A DNA stretch of 64,000 bases, taken from positions 496,001 to 560,000 of the forward strand of contig NZ_FVZE01000002.1 of assembly GCF_900168325.1 (NCBI RefSeq), read 5' to 3'. The notes under the pieces were generated by a model, which saw only the letters and a program-made list of their open reading frames with translations, was not told where the DNA came from and ran no database searches. Below are positions 42,564-51,521 of the stretch, piece by piece. The position numbers were made by a program, and so were the translations under genes. Origin of the DNA: Novosphingobium mathurense (GTDB taxonomy: Bacteria; Pseudomonadota; Alphaproteobacteria; Sphingomonadales; Sphingomonadaceae). Position 1 is the stretch's first letter, and each line of letters begins with the position of its first letter.

Positions 42564-43328
42564 TCAGGCCGCGCGCGCGGTGACGATGTAGTTGAGGGAC
42601 ATGTCCGAAGAGAGGTGCAGGCCGCTCACCGGCGACCATGAAATCCCCTTGGGCTCGCCCATTGCGAGACCGGCTCCGGTGAGCAGTTCGCGCAGTTCTT
42701 CGGGCGTGACGAACTGGTTCCAGTCATGCGTGCCGCGCGGGACCTTGCCGAGGCGCTCTGCGGCCTCGACCAGCAACAGGCGCGAGGCGGGGGTGCGGTT
42801 GGGGCACGAGAGGATCATCAACCCGTCCGCTGCCAGTGCTCCAGCCAGTTCGCCCATGAACTGCGCCTTGTCTGCCACGTGTTCGATCACTTCCAGTGAG
42901 CAGACGAGGTCATGGTCCTTCAGGCCCAGCGCGCCGAGTTCGCCGTGGCGATAGTCGATGGCCAGGCCCATGGCTGCGGCATGGGCGCTGGCGGTCGCGA
43001 CGTTCTCGGCCGCGGCATCGACGCCGGTGACCTGTCCGCCCAGCCGCGCGAGCGGTTCGCACAGCAGCCCCGCGCCGCACCCGGCATCGAGCACGCGCTT
43101 GCCGGACAGGGGGCGCAGTTCGTGCGAATCACTGCCGAAATGCAGGTCGATCGCCTCGCGGATGAACGAAAGTCGCACCGGATTGAGCTTGTGCAGCATC
43201 GCGGAGGAGCCTTTCGGGTCCCACCATTCGGCTGCCAAAGCCCCGAAATGTGCGGCTTCTTCAGGGCGGATCGTCGCACTTGCGGAAGGCTTGTTCACGT
43301 CAGTGCTCGTGGCAGTTGCATTGTTCAT
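42564..43328 (-). CDS. ubiG: Ubiquinone biosynthesis O-methyltransferase UbiG
   Basis: A 254-residue SAM-dependent methyltransferase performing both O-methylations in ubiquinone synthesis. FGALAAEWWDPKG (residues ~28-40), VLDAGCGAGLLCEPLARLG (motif I, ~79-97), and CSLEVIEHVADKAQF with the later GTHDWNQFVTPEEL are typical. An extended Ala/Thr-rich N-terminus precedes the domain. ATG start with AGGGATGG upstream; lysC is divergent with 65 bases between. Confidence 0.97.
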   Translation of the reverse strand: MNNATATSTDVNKPSASATIRPEEAAHFGALAAEWWDPKGSSAMLHKLNPVRLSFIREAIDLHFGSDSHELRPLSGKRVLDAGCGAGLLCEPLARLGGQVTGVDAAAENVATASAHAAAMGLAIDYRHGELGALGLKDHDLVCSLEVIEHVADKAQFMGELAGALAADGLMILSCPNRTPASRLLLVEAAERLGKVPRGTHDWNQFVTPEELRELLTGAGLAMGEPKGISWSPVSGLHLSSDMSLNYIVTARAA

Positions 43329-43393
43329 GGACCATCCCTAACAGCGCGCCGAACTCTTATCTACTCGCGCAATTTGACGGGAGCACCGGCACC

Positions 43394-44653
43394 TTGGCAC
43401 GTATCGTGATGAAATTCGGCGGCACTTCTATGGCCGGGACCGAGCGCATTCGTCGCGTGGCGGGCATCGTCAAACGCCAGCAGGAAGCCGGGCACGAGGT
43501 TGCCGTGGTGGTTTCCGCGATGGCCGGTGAGACCGACCGCCTCGTGAACTTCTGCCGCGAGGCCAATGCCCTTTACGATCCGGCCGAATATGACGTCGTC
43601 GTCGCCAGCGGCGAGCAGGTTACTGCCGGTCTCCTGGCGCTGACGCTGCAGTCGATGGGCTGCAAGGCCCGGTCGTGGCTGGGCTGGCAGCTGCCGATCC
43701 GGACGGACGACGCCCACGCCAAGGCGCGCATCGAGGAAATGGATTCCGAGGCCGTGTTGGCCTCTATGGCGGGCGGCGAGATCGCCGTCTTCCCGGGATT
43801 CCAGGGCGTTTCGCCCGATGGCCGCGTGACCACGCTGGGCCGTGGCGGTTCCGACACTTCGGCCGTTGCCGTGGCTGCTGCGGTCAAGGCAGACCGTTGC
43901 GATATCTACACCGACGTCGACGGCGTCTATACCACCGACCCGCGCATCGTCGCCAAGGCGCGCAAGCTGCCTCTCGTCACTTACGAGGAAATGCTCGAAC
44001 TGGCTTCGGTCGGCTCGAAGGTCCTGCAGACCCGTTCGGTCTCCCTTGCTATGAAGGAGAACGTACGCGTCCAGGTGCTCTCTTCGTTCATCGACGAGAA
44101 TGCCCCGCCGGCCGACGACCTGCCCGGAACGATGATCGTCAGCGATGAGGAATTGGAAGGAAGCGACATGGAACGCCAGCTGATCACCGGCATCGCCGCC
44201 GACAAGAATGAAGCGAAGATCACCCTGACCCGCGTGCCCGACCACCCGGGCTCGGTTGCCGCGATCTTCGCGCCGCTTGCCGAAGCGAACATCAACGTCG
44301 ACATGATCATCCAGAACGTCCCCAAGGACAAGGGCGAGACCGACGTGACCTTCACCGTGCCGCAGGCGGACCTCGCCCGCGCGCAGGCGATGCTTGAAGA
44401 GCGCAAGGACACGATCGGCTTCTTCCGCCTGATCGCCGACGACAAGGTCGCCAAGATCAGCGTCGTTGGCGTCGGCATGCGCAGCCACGCCGGCGTTGCC
44501 TCGACGATGTTCAAGACGCTGGCCGATCGCGGCATCAACATCCAGGCGATCTCGACCAGCGAGATCAAGGTCTCGGTGCTGATCGACTCGGACGAAACCG
44601 AACTGGCCGTGCGCGTGCTGCACACCGCCTACGGGCTCGACGCTGCAGCCTGA
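43394..44653 (+). CDS. lysC: Aspartate kinase
   Basis: A 419-residue monofunctional aspartokinase opening the lysine/threonine/methionine pathway. MKFGGTSMAG (residues ~6-15) is the ATP/aspartate signature; GRGGSDTSAVA and DVDGVYTTDPR complete the kinase domain (to ~250). Two ACT domains (~265-419) hold the feedback site, e.g. VPDHPGSVAAIFAPLAEANI and GVGMRSHAGVASTMFKTLA. The TTG at 43394 gives MARIVMKFGG, the usual form; GGGAG lies ten bases upstream. An in-frame ATG at 44168 with a strong GGAAGGAA could produce a separate regulatory subunit. Confidence 0.97.
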   Translation: MARIVMKFGGTSMAGTERIRRVAGIVKRQQEAGHEVAVVVSAMAGETDRLVNFCREANALYDPAEYDVVVASGEQVTAGLLALTLQSMGCKARSWLGWQLPIRTDDAHAKARIEEMDSEAVLASMAGGEIAVFPGFQGVSPDGRVTTLGRGGSDTSAVAVAAAVKADRCDIYTDVDGVYTTDPRIVAKARKLPLVTYEEMLELASVGSKVLQTRSVSLAMKENVRVQVLSSFIDENAPPADDLPGTMIVSDEELEGSDMERQLITGIAADKNEAKITLTRVPDHPGSVAAIFAPLAEANINVDMIIQNVPKDKGETDVTFTVPQADLARAQAMLEERKDTIGFFRLIADDKVAKISVVGVGMRSHAGVASTMFKTLADRGINIQAISTSEIKVSVLIDSDETELAVRVLHTAYGLDAAA

Positions 44654-44774
44654 TTTCCCGCCAGACCGGGCTTCGCGCTTTTGCGCGGACCCCGTGGCGG
44701 CATAACGCTATCGCATAATCGCGTTGGTCATCGGGCCGTGCGGTGAGTGGCTCGGCCCAAGCCAGGGTCGGGTT

Positions 44775-46073
44775 TCAGATAGCCTTGGCCAGCTTGTCCC
44801 GAAAGTGCGGATGGGCGAGGGCGATCATCGCCTCGGCCCGCTCTCTCAGCGATTTGCCGCGCAAGTTGGCCGCGCCGAATTCGGTGACGATCCAGTGGAC
44901 GTCGTTGCGCGGCGTCGTCACCGGGCCTTCGAGGCGCGGGACGATGCGGCTGACGGTTCCACCCTTGGCGGTGGATCGGCAGGCGATGATCGAGATGCCG
45001 CCCTTCGAAGCATTGGCGCCGCGCACGAAATCGAGCTGTCCGCCCGAGCCCGAGTACTGGTGCCCCATCATGTGCTCGGAATTGCACGCGCCCGACAGGT
45101 CGACCTGGAGCGTCGCGTTGACCGAGACGACATTGTCGTTCTTGGCGATGTGGCGCGGGTCGTTCACGAGGTCGACCGGTAGCGAATAGATCGCCTGATT
45201 GTCGTCGAGCCATTCGTAGAACGGGGTATCGCCCATCGCGAAAGTGAAGATGCTGCGGCCCGGGAAGGTGGCCTTGCGGCGATTGTTCACAGCCCCGCAC
45301 TGCATCAGCCCGGCGAGCGCGGGCGTGAGAAGTTCGGTATGGATGCCCAGATCCCTGCGACTCTTCAGGCGGCTGCAGACGGCGGCGGGCAGATTGCCGA
45401 TGCCCATTTGCAGGCAGGCCCCGTCGTCGATCATCCCGGCGACGATCTGCGCGATAGCCTCGTCCTCTGGAGCTGCGGTGCGATCGCCTACGGCGATCAG
45501 CGGTGACCGGTTCTCGACGATCGCGTCGATCTCCGAGACGTGCAGCGGCGATTCGCCGAAGACGCGCGGCATCAGCGGATTGACCTCGACGATCAGCTTC
45601 TTTGCCGCGCGTGCCGCAACCGAGGTGTAGTCGTTCGCCGTGCCGAAGGTGAAATAGCCATGTTTGCCCATGGGGGAGACCATTGTGACGCAGGCGTCGA
45701 GCGATACGTCCTCACGCAGGAGCTGCGGCGAGGCGCTGAAGGCGGTGGGCACGAATTCGATCAGATCGTCGCAACGCGCCGGATCGTTCTTCATCAGGCT
45801 GCGCTCGACGCTGGACAGGAACATGCAGTGTGGACGTACCCGGTCGAGCAGGTCGCGCCGCAGCACGCTTCCGGCCGCGTGGGTCATCGAGTGGAAGTAC
45901 CACAGGCGCAGGGCGGAAAGGTCACGTGCCTCGATGCGCCGGGCGATTTCGGCAAGCAGTGCCGGTGGCTCGGCAACGGCCATGCCCATGGCGACGTCGC
46001 TGTCGGCAACGAGAAGCCGCGCCGCGTCCCGCGCGGACATCAGCTTCGAGCGATAGAGTTCCTGGACGTCCAT
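44775..46073 (-). CDS. Acetyl-CoA hydrolase/transferase (4-hydroxybutyrate CoA-transferase type)
   Basis: A 432-residue CoA-transferase of the acetyl-CoA hydrolase/succinyl-CoA:acetate family. LGIHTELLTPALAGLM (residues ~243-258) holds the catalytic glutamate, QMGIGNLPAAV binds CoA, and GGTVSRIVPRLEGPVTTPRND with VTEFGAANLRGKSLRERAEAM closes the second domain. The substrate is undetermined; acetate or short hydroxy acids are usual. ATG 46073 (MDVQELYRSKL) preferred; an ATG at 46097 adds eight residues and neither has a ribosome-binding site. Divergent from the nitronate monooxygenase gene. Confidence 0.93.
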   Translation of the reverse strand: MDVQELYRSKLMSARDAARLLVADSDVAMGMAVAEPPALLAEIARRIEARDLSALRLWYFHSMTHAAGSVLRRDLLDRVRPHCMFLSSVERSLMKNDPARCDDLIEFVPTAFSASPQLLREDVSLDACVTMVSPMGKHGYFTFGTANDYTSVAARAAKKLIVEVNPLMPRVFGESPLHVSEIDAIVENRSPLIAVGDRTAAPEDEAIAQIVAGMIDDGACLQMGIGNLPAAVCSRLKSRRDLGIHTELLTPALAGLMQCGAVNNRRKATFPGRSIFTFAMGDTPFYEWLDDNQAIYSLPVDLVNDPRHIAKNDNVVSVNATLQVDLSGACNSEHMMGHQYSGSGGQLDFVRGANASKGGISIIACRSTAKGGTVSRIVPRLEGPVTTPRNDVHWIVTEFGAANLRGKSLRERAEAMIALAHPHFRDKLAKAI

Positions 46074-46271
46074 TGCGTGCAAGGCTCGCATTGCCATGCG
46101 ACAAGATCAAGTCGGCGGCCCCGCACGATGCCTCGGCGACGGACCGCATCGAACCTTCCGCAGCGGCTGAACACGCGAAATAGCCGAAGGCGAGGTGTTC
46201 TCGCCGCTTGTGCGCCGCGGCACGTCCGCCTATGGCCCATGCCCGGTTCAAAGCGGGTTACGGGAGCATCG

Positions 46272-47297
46272 ATGGCCGCCTACTCCAAGACCTCTGCGCT
46301 GATGGCGCGGGGATGTGAATTCCTCGGCACCGAGCACGCGATCCTGTGCGGCGCGATGTCCTGGGTGTCGGAACGCAACCTGGTTTCGGCGATCAGCAAT
46401 GCCGGTGGTTTCGGCGTGATCGCCTGTGGCGCGATGACGCCCGATCTGCTCGATGCCGAGATCGCGGGGACGAAGGCGCTGACCTCCAAGCCCTTCGGCG
46501 TGAACCTGATTACCATGCACCCCCAGCTCTTCGACCTGATCGAAGTCTGCAAGAAGCATGGCGTGGGCCATGTGGTGCTTGCCGGTGGCATTCCGCCCAA
46601 GGGCAGCGTCGAGGCAATCAAGGCGGGCGGCGCCAAGGTCATCTGCTTCGCGCCGACGCTGGCGCTGGGCAAGAAGCTGCTGCGTTCGGGTGCCGACGCG
46701 CTGGTGATCGAGGGCATGGAGGCGGGCGGCCACATCGGCCCGGTCTCCACTTCGGTTCTGGCGCAGGAAATCCTGCCCAATCTTGCTGCCGACAACCTCG
46801 TGTTCGTCGCCGGTGGCATCGGTCGCGGCGAGCTGATCGCCGGCTACCTCGAGATGGGCGCTGCCGGCGTGCAGTTGGGCACCCGCTTCGCCTGTGCCAG
46901 CGAATCCATCGCCCATGCCGATTTCAAGAAGGCGTTCTTCCGCGCCTCGGCGCGCGATGCCATCGCCTCCGTGCAGGTCGACCCGCGCCTGCCGGTGATC
47001 CCGGTGCGCGCGCTGCGCAACAAGGGCACCGAGGAGTTCACGGCCAAGCAGCTCGAAGTGGCTCGCCTGCTCGACGAGGGCGTCGTCGACATGGGTGCGG
47101 CCCAGCTCGAGATCGAGCACTTCTGGGCTGGCGCCCTGCGCCGCGCCGTGATCGACGGCGACGTCGAGAGCGGTTCGGTCATGGCCGGGCAGTCAGTGGG
47201 CATGGTCACCAGGGAAGAGCCGGTCGCCGACATCATCGCCGAGCTGTTGACCGAGAGCGAAGCGGCGCTTTCCAATCGCGGCGCCGCGGCAGCCTGA
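46272..47297 (+). CDS. NAD(P)H-dependent flavin oxidoreductase / nitronate monooxygenase
   Basis: A 341-residue TIM-barrel FMN protein. [26 protein letters not shown] at the N-terminus, [21 protein letters not shown] and [15 protein letters not shown] (FMN phosphate loop) place it in the nitronate monooxygenase / 2-nitropropane dioxygenase family. [26 protein letters not shown] completes the barrel. Whether it acts on nitronates or is an NADH:quinone reductase cannot be told. ATG with GGGAG eight bases upstream. purU starts 11 bases after the stop. Confidence 0.92.
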   Translation: MAAYSKTSALMARGCEFLGTEHAILCGAMSWVSERNLVSAISNAGGFGVIACGAMTPDLLDAEIAGTKALTSKPFGVNLITMHPQLFDLIEVCKKHGVGHVVLAGGIPPKGSVEAIKAGGAKVICFAPTLALGKKLLRSGADALVIEGMEAGGHIGPVSTSVLAQEILPNLAADNLVFVAGGIGRGELIAGYLEMGAAGVQLGTRFACASESIAHADFKKAFFRASARDAIASVQVDPRLPVIPVRALRNKGTEEFTAKQLEVARLLDEGVVDMGAAQLEIEHFWAGALRRAVIDGDVESGSVMAGQSVGMVTREEPVADIIAELLTESEAALSNRGAAAA

Positions 47298-47308
47298 GGT
47301 TCGCACGC

Positions 47309-48163
47309 GTGGCCCAGCCCCTGATCCTTGCACTGTCCTGCAACGACCGTCCGGGCATCGTCGCCCGCGTTACCGGCTATCTCGCGCAGATGGGCGGCAA
47401 CATCATCGAGGCGCAGCAGTTCAACGACCTGGATGAAGACAAGTTCTTCATGCGCGTCGCCTTCGATCCGGGTTCGGCCGATCGCGAGGAGATCCGCGAG
47501 GGCTTCGGTGCCATTGCGCACGAATACGGCATGGCCTGGTCGATGGTGCGCCGCGACCGGCCGCGCCGTGTGCTGCTCATGGTCAGCAAGTTCGACCACT
47601 GTCTTGTCGACCTGCTCTATCGCCAGCAGATCGGCGAAATCGCGATGCAGGTGGTAGGCATTGTCAGCAACCATCCGCGCGATGCGATCAATGCCCAGAT
47701 GATCGGAGACATTCCTTTCCACCACTTGCCGGTGACGAAGGAAACCAAGGCCGAACAGGAAGCGCAGGTTCGCGCTCTGGTGCAGGAAAGCCGCGCCGAG
47801 CTCGTGGTTCTGGCGCGCTACATGCAGATCCTCTCGGACGAAATGGCCTCGTTCCTTTCGGGCCGCTGCATCAACATCCACCATTCGTTCCTGCCCGGCT
47901 TCAAGGGGGCCAAGCCCTATCACCAGGCGCATGCGCGCGGGGTGAAGATGATCGGTGCGACCGCGCACTACGTGACCGCCGACCTCGACGAAGGGCCGAT
48001 CATCCACCAGGACGTCGAAGCGGTGACTCACGCCGACACGCCTGAGGACATGGTACGCAAGGGCCGTGACATCGAGCGGCGCGTGCTGGCCGAGGCGGTG
48101 CGCCTGCACCTGGAGGACAGGGTCCTGCTCAACGGCAGCCGTACGGTGGTTTTCCGCAGCTGA
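47309..48163 (+). CDS. purU: Formyltetrahydrofolate deformylase
   Basis: A 284-residue PurU releasing formate from 10-formyl-THF, which balances the C1 pool and supplies PurT. The N-terminal ACT domain (residues ~4-85: [24 protein letters not shown]) is followed by a formyltransferase domain with [19 protein letters not shown] and [16 protein letters not shown], which carry the catalytic Asn, His and Asp. GTG 47309 with GAGG upstream. It follows the flavin oxidoreductase closely and probably shares its transcript. Confidence 0.97.
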   Translation: MAQPLILALSCNDRPGIVARVTGYLAQMGGNIIEAQQFNDLDEDKFFMRVAFDPGSADREEIREGFGAIAHEYGMAWSMVRRDRPRRVLLMVSKFDHCLVDLLYRQQIGEIAMQVVGIVSNHPRDAINAQMIGDIPFHHLPVTKETKAEQEAQVRALVQESRAELVVLARYMQILSDEMASFLSGRCINIHHSFLPGFKGAKPYHQAHARGVKMIGATAHYVTADLDEGPIIHQDVEAVTHADTPEDMVRKGRDIERRVLAEAVRLHLEDRVLLNGSRTVVFRS

Positions 48164-48231
48164 GCGACGCGGCCCTTGTCCGGGACGGTCCGCAAGGCCA
48201 TGCTCGGCTGGAAATCCAGCGGAGCAACGTC

Positions 48232-48633
48232 ATGACAGTCAGTGGCATCGACCACGTCAACATCCTTACCGACGATCTGGAAAAGTCGGCGTCGTTCTAC
48301 GAGACCGTCCTGGGGTTGACGCGCAGCGAAAACCCGGCGATCGCCAGCGGCGTTGCCGGGTACTGGATGCGGGACGTGACCGGTGCCCCTATCGTGCACC
48401 TCATCGACCGCGGGACCGTCTCGGGGCGCTACGACGCCTATCGGCCGGGCGAGCTGACCAACGCGCTGCATCACGTCGCCCTGCGCTGTGCAGGCTTCGC
48501 AGCGATGTGCGCGCGGCTGGACGAACTGGGCTGCGCCTATCGCGTCAACGACCTGTCCCATATCAATATCATGCAGATCAACCTGCGTGACCCCAACGCG
48601 GTCAACCTCGAGTTGAATTTCGCCGACACCTGA
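48232..48633 (+). CDS. VOC-family (glyoxalase/dioxygenase-like) protein
   Basis: A 133-residue vicinal-oxygen-chelate protein with two beta-alpha-beta-beta-beta repeats. Metal-ligand positions are visible as GIDHVNILTDDLEKSASFYETVLG (His), HHVALRCAG (His) and the C-terminal NLELNF (Glu), typical of glyoxalase I-like or extradiol dioxygenase-like enzymes. The substrate is unknown. ATG 48232; 68 bases after purU in the same direction. Confidence 0.9.
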   Translation: MTVSGIDHVNILTDDLEKSASFYETVLGLTRSENPAIASGVAGYWMRDVTGAPIVHLIDRGTVSGRYDAYRPGELTNALHHVALRCAGFAAMCARLDELGCAYRVNDLSHINIMQINLRDPNAVNLELNFADT

Positions 48634-48701
48634 GACGGATCAGCGGACGCAGCGGGCACCGGCTTGCCAAATAGTCTCATGAGATGGTTGATGGCAATCG
48701 A

Positions 48702-48731
48702 TTGCAATTTTTCATTCATTCTTTCTAGATA
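48702..48731 (+). promoter_or_regulatory. Candidate promoter upstream of the second diguanylate cyclase
   Basis: TTGCAA (48702-48707), 18 bases, TAGATA (48726-48731) in an AT-rich patch, ~100 bases before the gene. The -35 region overlaps a perfect 12-base palindrome GCAATCGATTGC (48694-48705), a possible operator. Confidence 0.4.
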
Positions 48732-48835
48732 TAGGGGCTGTTACTTAGAGCGCCCAAGTGAACGGTCTGTTCGAGATAGATGGTGCACGGTAATTCGGGG
48801 TTGATGGCAAGTTGGGGGGCAATTCGTTGAGTATC

Positions 48836-49906
48836 ATGCGGTTTCTGTCGGGCGGGCGCTCAGAATCAGCTTCGTCGGCCGATCACTCCGTCGAACAGTC
48901 TCAGGCAGGCGAGGGCGCCATTTCCGCGCGTGATCTTGTCCGCAAGCAGTTGATGGAGGACATCGGCGAGTTCCTGATCGGCAACGATCTGGAAATTTCC
49001 GAGGCCAATCTTTCGGCAGCACTCGGCCTTTGCTCGGGCAACGACATCGGCCTTGCCAACCGGGTCGCCGAACGTAGCGCGAACGGGCTGCCGATCAATC
49101 AGGCCTGGCTCGACGAGCAGCGCAAGAATGGCGACGAGGCCATAAATCGTATCTCGGACAAGCTGGAGCGAACCCTCGAAAGCTTCGCCCAGACCAGCCG
49201 CAGTGCACGCGATACCGCCGCGCAATACAACACCGAGATGCAAGCGCAGGTCGACAAGGTCGATTCCGCTGACGAGCGCGAGGAAATCCGCAACCTGACG
49301 GCCGTTGCGATGGCGATGATCGAGCGCACGCGCCACCTTGAACAGGAAATGCGCCGCAGCGAGAGCGAGGCGGATTCACTGCGCGTGAGCCTGGCCAAGG
49401 CGCGGCGCGATGCCGAGCACGATCACCTGACGGGCTTGCCCAACCGACGCGCCTTCGAAGGTCTTCTCGAACGCCACTATCGCGAGGCGCAGCAGGAACT
49501 CGATGCGCTCAGCGTGGCCTTCTGCGACATCGATTACTTCAAGAAGATCAATGATACCCATGGGCACGATGCCGGCGACCGTGTGCTGCAGGCCGTCGCG
49601 ACCACGCTTGCCAAGATCACTGACGACAACTGCCATGTCGCGCGCCACGGCGGTGAGGAATTCGTCATGCTGTTTCGCGGTCTGGGCAAGACGGCAGCCA
49701 AGGAAAAGCTGGATACGGTGCGCGAGGTCTTCGCCCGTCGCAAGTTCGTGAACCGGCGCACCGATGAGCCGATCGGAACGATCACCTTCTCCGGTGGCGT
49801 CGCCGACGTTTTCGCCTATCCGACTACGCGCGATGCGCTCAAGGCGGCGGACGTCGCCCTCTATTCCGCCAAGGAACAGGGCCGCAACCAGATCGTCGCG
49901 GCCTGA
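48836..49906 (+). CDS. Soluble diguanylate cyclase lacking I-site
   Basis: A ~356-residue cytoplasmic GGDEF protein with no membrane span. Residues ~1-190 are helical with a likely coiled coil (QVDKVDSADEREEIRNLTAV ... EQEMRRSESEADSLRVSLAKAR), the probable input/dimerisation part; the GGDEF domain begins HDHLTGLPNRRAFEGLLER and has the active site GGEEF. The RxxD inhibitory motif five residues before it is absent (DDNC), so product inhibition through that site is unlikely. Starts at ATG 48836, TTG 48827 or TTG 48812 are possible; the upstream run GGGGGG favours the TTG at 48827. Convergent with the phosphatase gene, three bases between stops. Confidence 0.9.
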   Translation: MRFLSGGRSESASSADHSVEQSQAGEGAISARDLVRKQLMEDIGEFLIGNDLEISEANLSAALGLCSGNDIGLANRVAERSANGLPINQAWLDEQRKNGDEAINRISDKLERTLESFAQTSRSARDTAAQYNTEMQAQVDKVDSADEREEIRNLTAVAMAMIERTRHLEQEMRRSESEADSLRVSLAKARRDAEHDHLTGLPNRRAFEGLLERHYREAQQELDALSVAFCDIDYFKKINDTHGHDAGDRVLQAVATTLAKITDDNCHVARHGGEEFVMLFRGLGKTAAKEKLDTVREVFARRKFVNRRTDEPIGTITFSGGVADVFAYPTTRDALKAADVALYSAKEQGRNQIVAA

Positions 49907-49909
49907 TAT

Positions 49910-50374
49910 TCAGCGTGGATCGTCAATGAAGCGGGCCCAGGCGGGGGCGTCCTTGTGGTCGCTTTGCGCCGGGTCCCACTGTACCTGCAGCAGGTCTCGC
50001 GCTTCGTCTTCGGGCATGCCGCGGACCTGCCGGTTCCAGCGATAGACGAAGGCCGATACGCGCCAGTTGAGGATGCAGTGGACGTGGACCGGCACCTCGG
50101 CCGCCGCTGCCATGGTCTCGCTGAAGGCCGCGAAATGCGCCTCGTCTGGGGCGTCGAACGGGACCGGGATGTGGCTGTAGGCGATTCCCGCCTCGGCCAG
50201 CAGCGCCGCCTCGTTCGCCAGCGCACCGGGCGAATCCGTTAGCGCGAGGTTGATGACATGCCGCACGCCCAGAGCCCGCAGCCGCTCGGGGTCGGCGGGC
50301 GACAGCTTGCCGGATGTCGTCAGGCGCGCATCGATGCGCTGCCAGCAGGGGATGTCGTCGGGATCGTTCGGCAT
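49910..50374 (-). CDS. Protein tyrosine phosphatase-like protein with CX4R loop
   Basis: A 154-residue protein of the DSP/PTP-like superfamily. The segment VHVHCILNWRVSAFVYRW provides the phosphate-binding loop as C-X4-R rather than the usual C-X5-R; this shorter loop is seen in the DUF442/beta-lactamase-hydrolase-like branch and other bacterial PTP-like proteins. An upstream DAPDEAHF may supply the general acid. ATG 50374 (MPNDPDDIPCW) is preferred to 50410. Function and substrate are unknown. Confidence 0.8.
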   Translation of the reverse strand: MPNDPDDIPCWQRIDARLTTSGKLSPADPERLRALGVRHVINLALTDSPGALANEAALLAEAGIAYSHIPVPFDAPDEAHFAAFSETMAAAAEVPVHVHCILNWRVSAFVYRWNRQVRGMPEDEARDLLQVQWDPAQSDHKDAPAWARFIDDPR

Positions 50375-50469
50375 GGGGCCATAACTCCAGAAGAAACCAT
50401 TCGCTCGCAATCTCGCTAGCGGCTTGGTAACCTCTCGGCAAATCTCGACAATCCGGGAGACGTGGTTCG

Positions 50470-51342
50470 ATGTGCGATGAATTCAGTCTAGCTAGCGAAG
50501 ACGCCAATCTGGCCCGGCGCGGTCTGAGCCGTCGCCAGTTTGCGGCCATGGGAGCGACGATTGCCCTGGCGAGCTGTTCGAAGTCGGTCGAGGCCGGTGG
50601 CGGCAGCCAGGTTGCCGAGCGCATGGTTTCGATCGCCACGCCCGATGGCGTTTCCGATGCCTTCTTCGTCCACCCGTCCGAAGGTGCCCATCCCGGCATC
50701 GTCATGTGGCCCGACATCGCGGGCCTGCGCGAAGCGAAGAAGATCATGGCCCGCACCCTGGCGGCCGAAGGCTATGCGGTCCTGGTGGTGAACCAGTACT
50801 ACCGGGGCGGCCCGGCGCCACTGCTGGAGAGCTTTGCCGAGTGGCGCACGCCCGAAGGGCAGGCCAAGATCGAGCCCTTGCGCGAACAGCTCACCCCCGC
50901 GGCGATCACCAGCGATGCCAAGGCCTATGTTGCGTTCCTCGATGGCCAGCAGGAAGTGGACAAGGGCCGCGGGATCGGCAGCAACGGTTATTGCATGGGG
51001 GGCCCGTTCACCGTGCGCACCGCGGCGGCCGTGCCCGATCGCGTGGGGGCTGCGGCCTCGCTGCACGGCGGGGGACTAGTGACCGAAGAACCGGACAGCC
51101 CGCACCGCCTGCTTGCGAAGACCGAGGCATCCTATCTCTTCGCCATCGCCCGCAACGACGACGCGCCCGATCCGCAGGTCAAGGTCGAGCTGCGCAAGGC
51201 CGCAGACGCCGCGGGCCGCCCTGCCGAGATCGAGGTCTACCAGGCCGATCACGGCTGGTGCGTGCCGGACTCGCCGTCATGGGATCCGACCGAGGCCGAC
51301 AGGGCATGGAACCGGATGCTGGCCCTGTTCGCCAAGCTCTGA
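50470..51342 (+). CDS. Exported dienelactone hydrolase family protein
   Basis: A 290-residue alpha/beta hydrolase of the dienelactone hydrolase family. The nucleophile is a cysteine in SNGYCMGGPF (residues ~175-184) and the triad histidine is in YQADHGWCVPDS; the Asp is probably in ARNDDAPD. The N-terminus has SRRQFAAMGATIALASC, which combines a twin-arginine motif with a lipobox-like ASC, so Tat export and lipid anchoring are likely. ATG 50470. Such enzymes hydrolyse dienelactones or other esters; substrate not known. A REP-like element follows the stop. Confidence 0.92.
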   Translation: MCDEFSLASEDANLARRGLSRRQFAAMGATIALASCSKSVEAGGGSQVAERMVSIATPDGVSDAFFVHPSEGAHPGIVMWPDIAGLREAKKIMARTLAAEGYAVLVVNQYYRGGPAPLLESFAEWRTPEGQAKIEPLREQLTPAAITSDAKAYVAFLDGQQEVDKGRGIGSNGYCMGGPFTVRTAAAVPDRVGAAASLHGGGLVTEEPDSPHRLLAKTEASYLFAIARNDDAPDPQVKVELRKAADAAGRPAEIEVYQADHGWCVPDSPSWDPTEADRAWNRMLALFAKL

Positions 51343-51349
51343 TCCGGTT

Positions 51350-51393
51350 GCCTGTCGAACATGTGTCGGCGCGCCTGCGCGGCTTCGACAGGC
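51350..51393. repeat. REP-like inverted repeat element
   Basis: GCCTGTCGAA (51350-51359) and TTCGACAGGC (51384-51393) are perfect 10-base inverted arms 24 bases apart, followed by TCGGCGCGAGTG. The TTCGACAGGCTC core recalls dispersed intergenic repeats I know from sphingomonad and xanthomonad genomes. Only one copy is visible in this window. Confidence 0.55.
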
Positions 51394-51521
51394 TCGGCGC
51401 GAGTGAATGTCGAGGCGGCCAGTCGCCCCGATCGCATCTAACAGTCTTCCGGTTTTACTTGTCCGTTACGGCCCTGCCGCTAGGATCGTGGTTTATCGGC
51501 ATGTAATGAGGGGATTGCGCC

